Assembly: GCA_045580105.1 (NCBI GenBank)
Contig: JAZNNH010000001.1
Span: 1-36,009 of the forward strand
Direction of reading: 5' to 3'
DNA from: RGIG5579 sp045580105
Lineage (GTDB): Bacteria > Bacillota > Clostridia > Oscillospirales > SIG627
DNA: 36,009 nt
The notes under the pieces were generated by a model. That model was not told the origin of the DNA. It saw nothing but the letters and a program-made list of their open reading frames with translations, and made no database searches. Positions 32,713 through 36,009 of the stretch are shown piece after piece; the first letter of the stretch is position 1; every line of letters begins with the position of its first letter. The position numbers were made by a program, and so were the translations under genes.

Positions 32713-33675
32713 ATGCCAACACTTTCCTTTATCGTTCCCGTCTACAATACCGCGCCGTACCTTCGCCGCTGTCTGGACTCTATTTTGTCGCAAACGGGCG
32801 CGGACTTTGAAATTCTTGCCGTAGACGACGGTTCTACCGACGAAAGCCCCGAAATTCTCAAGGAATACAGCGCTTCGCATCCGCAGCTTTTCTTCCATTT
32901 AACCAAGAAAAACGGCGGACTTTCCGACGCGCGCAACTTCGGTCTTGCGAAAGCGAGGGGCAAATACGTCGCGTTCGTGGATAGCGACGACTATCTCCAC
33001 CCCGATTTTTTATCTCTGACCGTAAAAAAGATGGAAGAAGAAAACCTTGACCTTCTTCTCTTCGATTTCTTTTTTTCGACCGACAAGGACAGCACCCCTG
33101 CAAAGCTTTTGCCGCCGGGAAGGGGCGGCAGCAAAACAGCGTTTCTGACCGCCGCTCCGATGGCGTGGGCGCGCGTGTACCGCAGGTCGCTTTTGCCCGA
33201 CGCCCCCTTTCAAAAAGGAATCTATTACGAAGACCTTGAAATGACGCCGAGAATGCTCCTTGCCTCCCAAAACGTCGGGTATCTTAAGTCCCCTCTTTAT
33301 TACTACTATCAAAGAACGGGCTCCATCATGCAGGAAAAGCGCTTTTCCGAGCGCTGGCTCGACATTTTCTCGGTTACGGAATCGGTTTTCCGCCATTTTG
33401 AAGAAAAAGGCAAAGCGAAAGACTACCAAAACGAACTGGAGTATCTGTTTATCGAGCATCTTCTCCGCTCTGCCGCGCTTCGCTTTTCCGACACCGCGCG
33501 CGGCCGCTCCCTCTTTCCGCAGCTTCTCAAATCCGTCCAAAATAAATTTCCCAACTGGAAACAAAATCCTTACCTTGCGCGCACGTCCCTGTTTTTCCGC
33601 CTTGTGGTCTTCTGTTCCGCAAAGGGGTGCGGGCGCATCGTATCACTTTTGTCCAAACTGAAAGGTGTATTATGA
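32713..33675 (+). CDS. Glycosyltransferase family 2
   Basis: A 320-aa GT2. Seen: LSFIVPVYNTAPYLRRCLDSILSQ, ILAVDDGSTDES (about residues 34-45), NGGLSDARNFGLAKARGKYVAFVDSDDYLHPDFL with DSDD at 90-93, then AWARVYRRSLL, YYEDLEMTPRML, GSIMQEKRFSERWLDIF and a C-terminal FPNWKQNPYLAR. The last motifs are shared with the flanking GT2s, so the three are paralogues. ATG 32713 has GGAGG 5 bases upstream; the frame continues open far upstream inside the polymerase gene, but that part is a shadow. The 26-bp gap from the polymerase gene is the only non-overlapping junction in the operon. Confidence 0.92.
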   Translation: MPTLSFIVPVYNTAPYLRRCLDSILSQTGADFEILAVDDGSTDESPEILKEYSASHPQLFFHLTKKNGGLSDARNFGLAKARGKYVAFVDSDDYLHPDFLSLTVKKMEEENLDLLLFDFFFSTDKDSTPAKLLPPGRGGSKTAFLTAAPMAWARVYRRSLLPDAPFQKGIYYEDLEMTPRMLLASQNVGYLKSPLYYYYQRTGSIMQEKRFSERWLDIFSVTESVFRHFEEKGKAKDYQNELEYLFIEHLLRSAALRFSDTARGRSLFPQLLKSVQNKFPNWKQNPYLARTSLFFRLVVFCSAKGCGRIVSLLSKLKGVL

Positions 33676-34643
33676 ATCCGGTCAAAGTCAGTGTCATCGT
33701 CCCCTGTTATAACGTCGAGGCGTACCTTCCGCGATGCATTGGATCTCTGGCAAGACAAAGCTTGCGCGAAATCGAGATCATTGCCGTCGACGACGGCTCT
33801 CCCGATAAATCCGGCGTTCTCCTCGAACAATTGAAAGAAGAAATCGGACCGAGAATGCGTGTGTTCCACAAGGAAAACGGCGGTCTTTCCGACGCGCGCA
33901 ACTTCGGCTTGGATCGAGCCACAGGCGAATACATCGCATTTTTGGATGCCGACGACTGGGTTGATTTAGACCTTTACGAAGCCCTTTATCAAAGAGCGAT
34001 CGAAAAAAGCGCCGACGCCGTTGCCTGCCCGATTCAATACGAATGGGAAGACAGACCCGCAAACATTGTGTCTTGCGGCATTCCTTCGTTCGTGGAAGGA
34101 ACACAACTGAAACAAACCTTTACCCGTTTTTACCCCGCCGTTTGGAACAAGCTCTATAAACGAGAGGTTCTGGAGCAAAGCGGCGTTCGCTTCAAAAAAG
34201 GAGTTTGGTTTGAGGACGTGGAGTTTTCCCACCGCCTCTTCCCCCATTTTCAGCGGCTCGCTTCCATTGAAATGGCATCCATTCATTATCTTCAGCGCGA
34301 AGGCAGTATCACGGCAAAGCCGGATTTGCGCCTGTTTGATTATCTGCAAAATTTCGAGAGCATTATCTCCTATTTTCAAGAAAACGGTTTTCTGCCGCAG
34401 TGGCAAAAGGAATTGGAATACGCCGCCGCGCGGTATCTGCTCGCCACCTTTTTAAAACGTGCGGCAGGACTGTCCGATTCGGATTTCGATCGCGCGCTTC
34501 ACTCTTCGCTGGCGCTCCTGCAGCGCGAATTCCCAAATTGGAAACGCAATCCCTATTTTCTCAAAAACGGGATTCGAGGGCTTTATCTTCTCCTCTTTTC
34601 CCCGTCTTTGGCGAAGTTTATGAGAAAGAGAGCCCTTTTATGA
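33672..34643 (+). CDS. Glycosyltransferase family 2
   Basis: A 323-aa GT2. Seen: VSVIVPCYNVEAYLPRCIGSLARQ, IIAVDDGSPDKSG (about residues 36-48), ENGGLSDARNFGLDRATGEYIAFLDADDWVDLDLYEAL with DADD at 92-95, then AVWNKLYKREVL, WFEDVEFSHRLFP and C-terminal FPNWKRNPYFLKNG. This member carries the classic EPS-type NGGLSDARNFGL acceptor-side motif. Its start overlaps the previous stop (ATGA at 33672) with AAAGGTG as SD, and its own stop overlaps the GT4 start in the same way, implying strict translational coupling. Confidence 0.92.
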   Translation: MNPVKVSVIVPCYNVEAYLPRCIGSLARQSLREIEIIAVDDGSPDKSGVLLEQLKEEIGPRMRVFHKENGGLSDARNFGLDRATGEYIAFLDADDWVDLDLYEALYQRAIEKSADAVACPIQYEWEDRPANIVSCGIPSFVEGTQLKQTFTRFYPAVWNKLYKREVLEQSGVRFKKGVWFEDVEFSHRLFPHFQRLASIEMASIHYLQREGSITAKPDLRLFDYLQNFESIISYFQENGFLPQWQKELEYAAARYLLATFLKRAAGLSDSDFDRALHSSLALLQREFPNWKRNPYFLKNGIRGLYLLLFSPSLAKFMRKRALL

Positions 34644-35800
34644 AAAAGATCATTTTCTTCTCATTAGAGGACGGATGGCTGGGCGGCGTTGCCCGCGTCA
34701 ATCTCGCCCTCGAGCCCGCCTTGAAAAAAGAGGGCTTTCGGGTTCAAAATCTCTTTTTGAGAGGGTGTGACTGGCCGCAGGAAGAAAAAGAGGAAAACAC
34801 GATTTTGCGAGAAAACTACCCTTGGAACTTCATTGACGGCGGCAAAATTTTAACGGCACTGAAAGAGAAAAAGTTTGGTTCCGCGCTTTCCCTCCTGTTT
34901 CGCCGTTTGCGGGACGAAATGTACCGCGCCATCGATTTTCGAAAGGCCAAGGCGTATTTTCGCCGCGAGGCACCGGACTGCATCGTGGTTTCCAACTATT
35001 ATCTTTTGGATGCGATTCCGAAAGAGTATTATTCCCGCACCCTGCACCACGTTCACACTTCTTTTGCCGCAACCATGGCGGCAAAAGCCAATCGCGAAAC
35101 GATTTTGCGCTACAACAAAAAAATCGGTTTCTTGTGGCTTTCCCGCGAAATTTGCAAAAAAGCCGAGGAAGAGGGCTTTGAAAACTGCTTTTTCGTCTAC
35201 AACCCCGTCACCTCCTTCCCCGAAGAAAGAAGTGTGGCGGAAGAGAGCCGAACCGTCACCCTCATCACCCGTTTTTCCGAGGAAAAGCGCGTCCCGCTGG
35301 CGATTCATCTCATCCAAAAGAGCTTGGATCGGCTGCCCGATCCGACGGCGTATCACGTCGACCTTTACGGCACGGGTCCGGAAGAGGAATTGGTTCGACA
35401 GGCGATCGGAGAGGATTCTCGCTTTTCCCTGCACGGCTATATCCGCGATCCCTACGTGCCCCTGCAAAACAGCCGCCTTTCCATCAACACCAGCTCCTAC
35501 GAGGGCTTTTCCATCTCCATTCTGGAGGCAGCGGCATCGGGGGTACCCACCGTCGCGTTTTCTTTCGGCGAAGCTGCCGAGGAAGAAATCGAACACGGAA
35601 AAACCGGCTTTTTGATCCCGATGGACGACAACGACGCCTTTGTCGAAGCGCTCGTTCGTCTCTTTTCGGACGATGCGCTCTGTCATGCACTTTCCCTTGG
35701 CGCACGGCAGTTTGCAAAGAGCTTTTGTCCTGACGCCATTGTGCGGGATTGGACGCGGCTTCTTTCGCATCTGCCCCTTGACAAATCAGGCAAAGCGTAA
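34640..35800 (+). CDS. Glycosyltransferase family 4 (GT-B fold)
   Basis: A 386-aa retaining glycosyltransferase. Seen: N-terminal IIFFSLEDGWLGGVARVNLALEPALKKEGF with the glycine loop of the acceptor domain, LHHVHTSFAA in the middle, SRTVTLITRFSEEKRVPLAIHLI at the start of the donor domain, DLYGTGPEEELV, LHGYIRDPYVPLQNSRLSINTSSYEGFSISILEAAASGVPTVAF with the EGF...E nucleotide-sugar pocket (GT4 signature), and HGKTGFLIPMDDNDAF. ATG 34640 lies at an ATGA overlap with the GT2 stop. A promoter for the next transcript (TTGACA, 35778-35783) is embedded in its last codons, so the operon may end here. Confidence 0.92.
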   Translation: MKKIIFFSLEDGWLGGVARVNLALEPALKKEGFRVQNLFLRGCDWPQEEKEENTILRENYPWNFIDGGKILTALKEKKFGSALSLLFRRLRDEMYRAIDFRKAKAYFRREAPDCIVVSNYYLLDAIPKEYYSRTLHHVHTSFAATMAAKANRETILRYNKKIGFLWLSREICKKAEEEGFENCFFVYNPVTSFPEERSVAEESRTVTLITRFSEEKRVPLAIHLIQKSLDRLPDPTAYHVDLYGTGPEEELVRQAIGEDSRFSLHGYIRDPYVPLQNSRLSINTSSYEGFSISILEAAASGVPTVAFSFGEAAEEEIEHGKTGFLIPMDDNDAFVEALVRLFSDDALCHALSLGARQFAKSFCPDAIVRDWTRLLSHLPLDKSGKA

Positions 35801-35806
35801 TAAAAT
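35778..35806 (+). promoter_or_regulatory. Consensus promoter driving the T-box transcript
   Basis: TTGACA (35778-35783), 17-bp spacer, TAAAAT (35801-35806). The -35 and most of the spacer lie inside the 3' end of the GT4 gene, whose stop is at 35798-35800. Confidence 0.88.
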
Positions 35807-35812
35807 ACTATG

Positions 35813-36009
35813 GTAAATGCGTTGAAAAAGTGTGCCTTTTCACAGAACGGTTCTTCAGAGAACGACCGTCACCGGCTGAAAGCGGTCTGAATCGGGTGAA
35901 AAGTGCGTTTCCCTTTGGAGCACGGTGGGTGAAGGCAGTAGCCCATTGCGGCAGACCCCGTTATCGGTCGTTGAGTTGTCGGGCTTTGCCCGGAAATTCA
36001 GGTGGTACC
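35813..36009 (+). ncRNA. T-box riboswitch leader (cut by window end)
   Basis: Begins about 7 bases after the promoter. Seen in order: the AGAGAAC bulge and distal stem I with CACCGGCTGAAAG (35858-35886 region; GACCG pairs with CGGTC), the stem-I return strand ending CCCTTTGGAGC, the conserved stem III block CCCCGTTATC...GTTGAGT (35957-35975), a CGGGC/GCCCG hairpin (35980-35992), and the antiterminator T-box core GGTGGTACC at 36001-36009. T-boxes sense uncharged tRNA and control aminoacyl-tRNA synthetase, amino-acid synthesis or transport genes. The regulated gene lies beyond the window. I cannot settle the specifier codon; UGC, UUC, AAG or GUG are all near the expected place. Confidence 0.93.

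Overview
The window looks like chromosomal DNA from an anaerobic, spore-former-type Clostridia bacterium (Bacillota) of moderate GC. The evidence is pyruvate:ferredoxin oxidoreductase, GTP-type PEP carboxykinase, an HPr-like protein with the Ser-phosphorylation loop, a SpoIID-like/peptidoglycan-binding protein, a T-box leader, strong AGGAGG ribosome sites, TTGACA/TATAAT promoters and many ATGA stop/start overlaps. No phage, insertion-sequence, rRNA, tRNA or CRISPR features were recognised.

Layout. 1-1232: 3' part of pckG, ending at a bidirectional terminator. 1274-2426 (-): HPr-like gene followed by a diacylglycerol-kinase-family lipid kinase. 2622-9334 (+): a six-gene run of HI0933-family flavoprotein, TIGR03936/DUF2344 protein, proS, nadA, nadB, nadC; the nad genes make nicotinate mononucleotide from aspartate de novo. 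9335-9631: intergenic repeat element, then a ~48-aa membrane protein (-) and a 141-aa unknown (+). 10362-12554 (-): SpoIID-like protein with four peptidoglycan-binding repeats. 12688-13233 (+): ECF transporter S component. 13282-18303 (-): complete BMP-type ABC importer (lipoprotein, double ATPase, two permeases), most like nucleoside uptake systems. 18442-20440 (-): ComM/YifB ATPase translationally coupled to a two-helix membrane protein. 20648-24223 (+): nifJ. 24314-26202 (-): SPFH/band-7 protein and a DUF4886 (SGNH-like) lipoprotein. 26268-27215 (-): D-2-hydroxyacid dehydrogenase. 27398-29854 (+): CapA-family protein and M20 metallopeptidase. 29855-30084: second, expanded copy of the repeat element. 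30189-35800 (+): surface-polysaccharide operon (three paralogous GT2s, an O-antigen-ligase/polymerase-like membrane protein, a GT4). 35778-36009: promoter and T-box leader whose regulated gene lies outside the window.

Most of the content is recognisable housekeeping and metabolism. The least ordinary items are the modular palindromic repeat that abuts stop codons in two places, the HPr-like protein lacking the catalytic His, the SpoIID/PG-binding protein without a signal peptide, the CapA-M20 pair, the SPFH-DUF4886 pair, and the trio of GT2s sharing a C-terminal FPxWxxNP motif. I found nothing that I can defend as a wholly new system.
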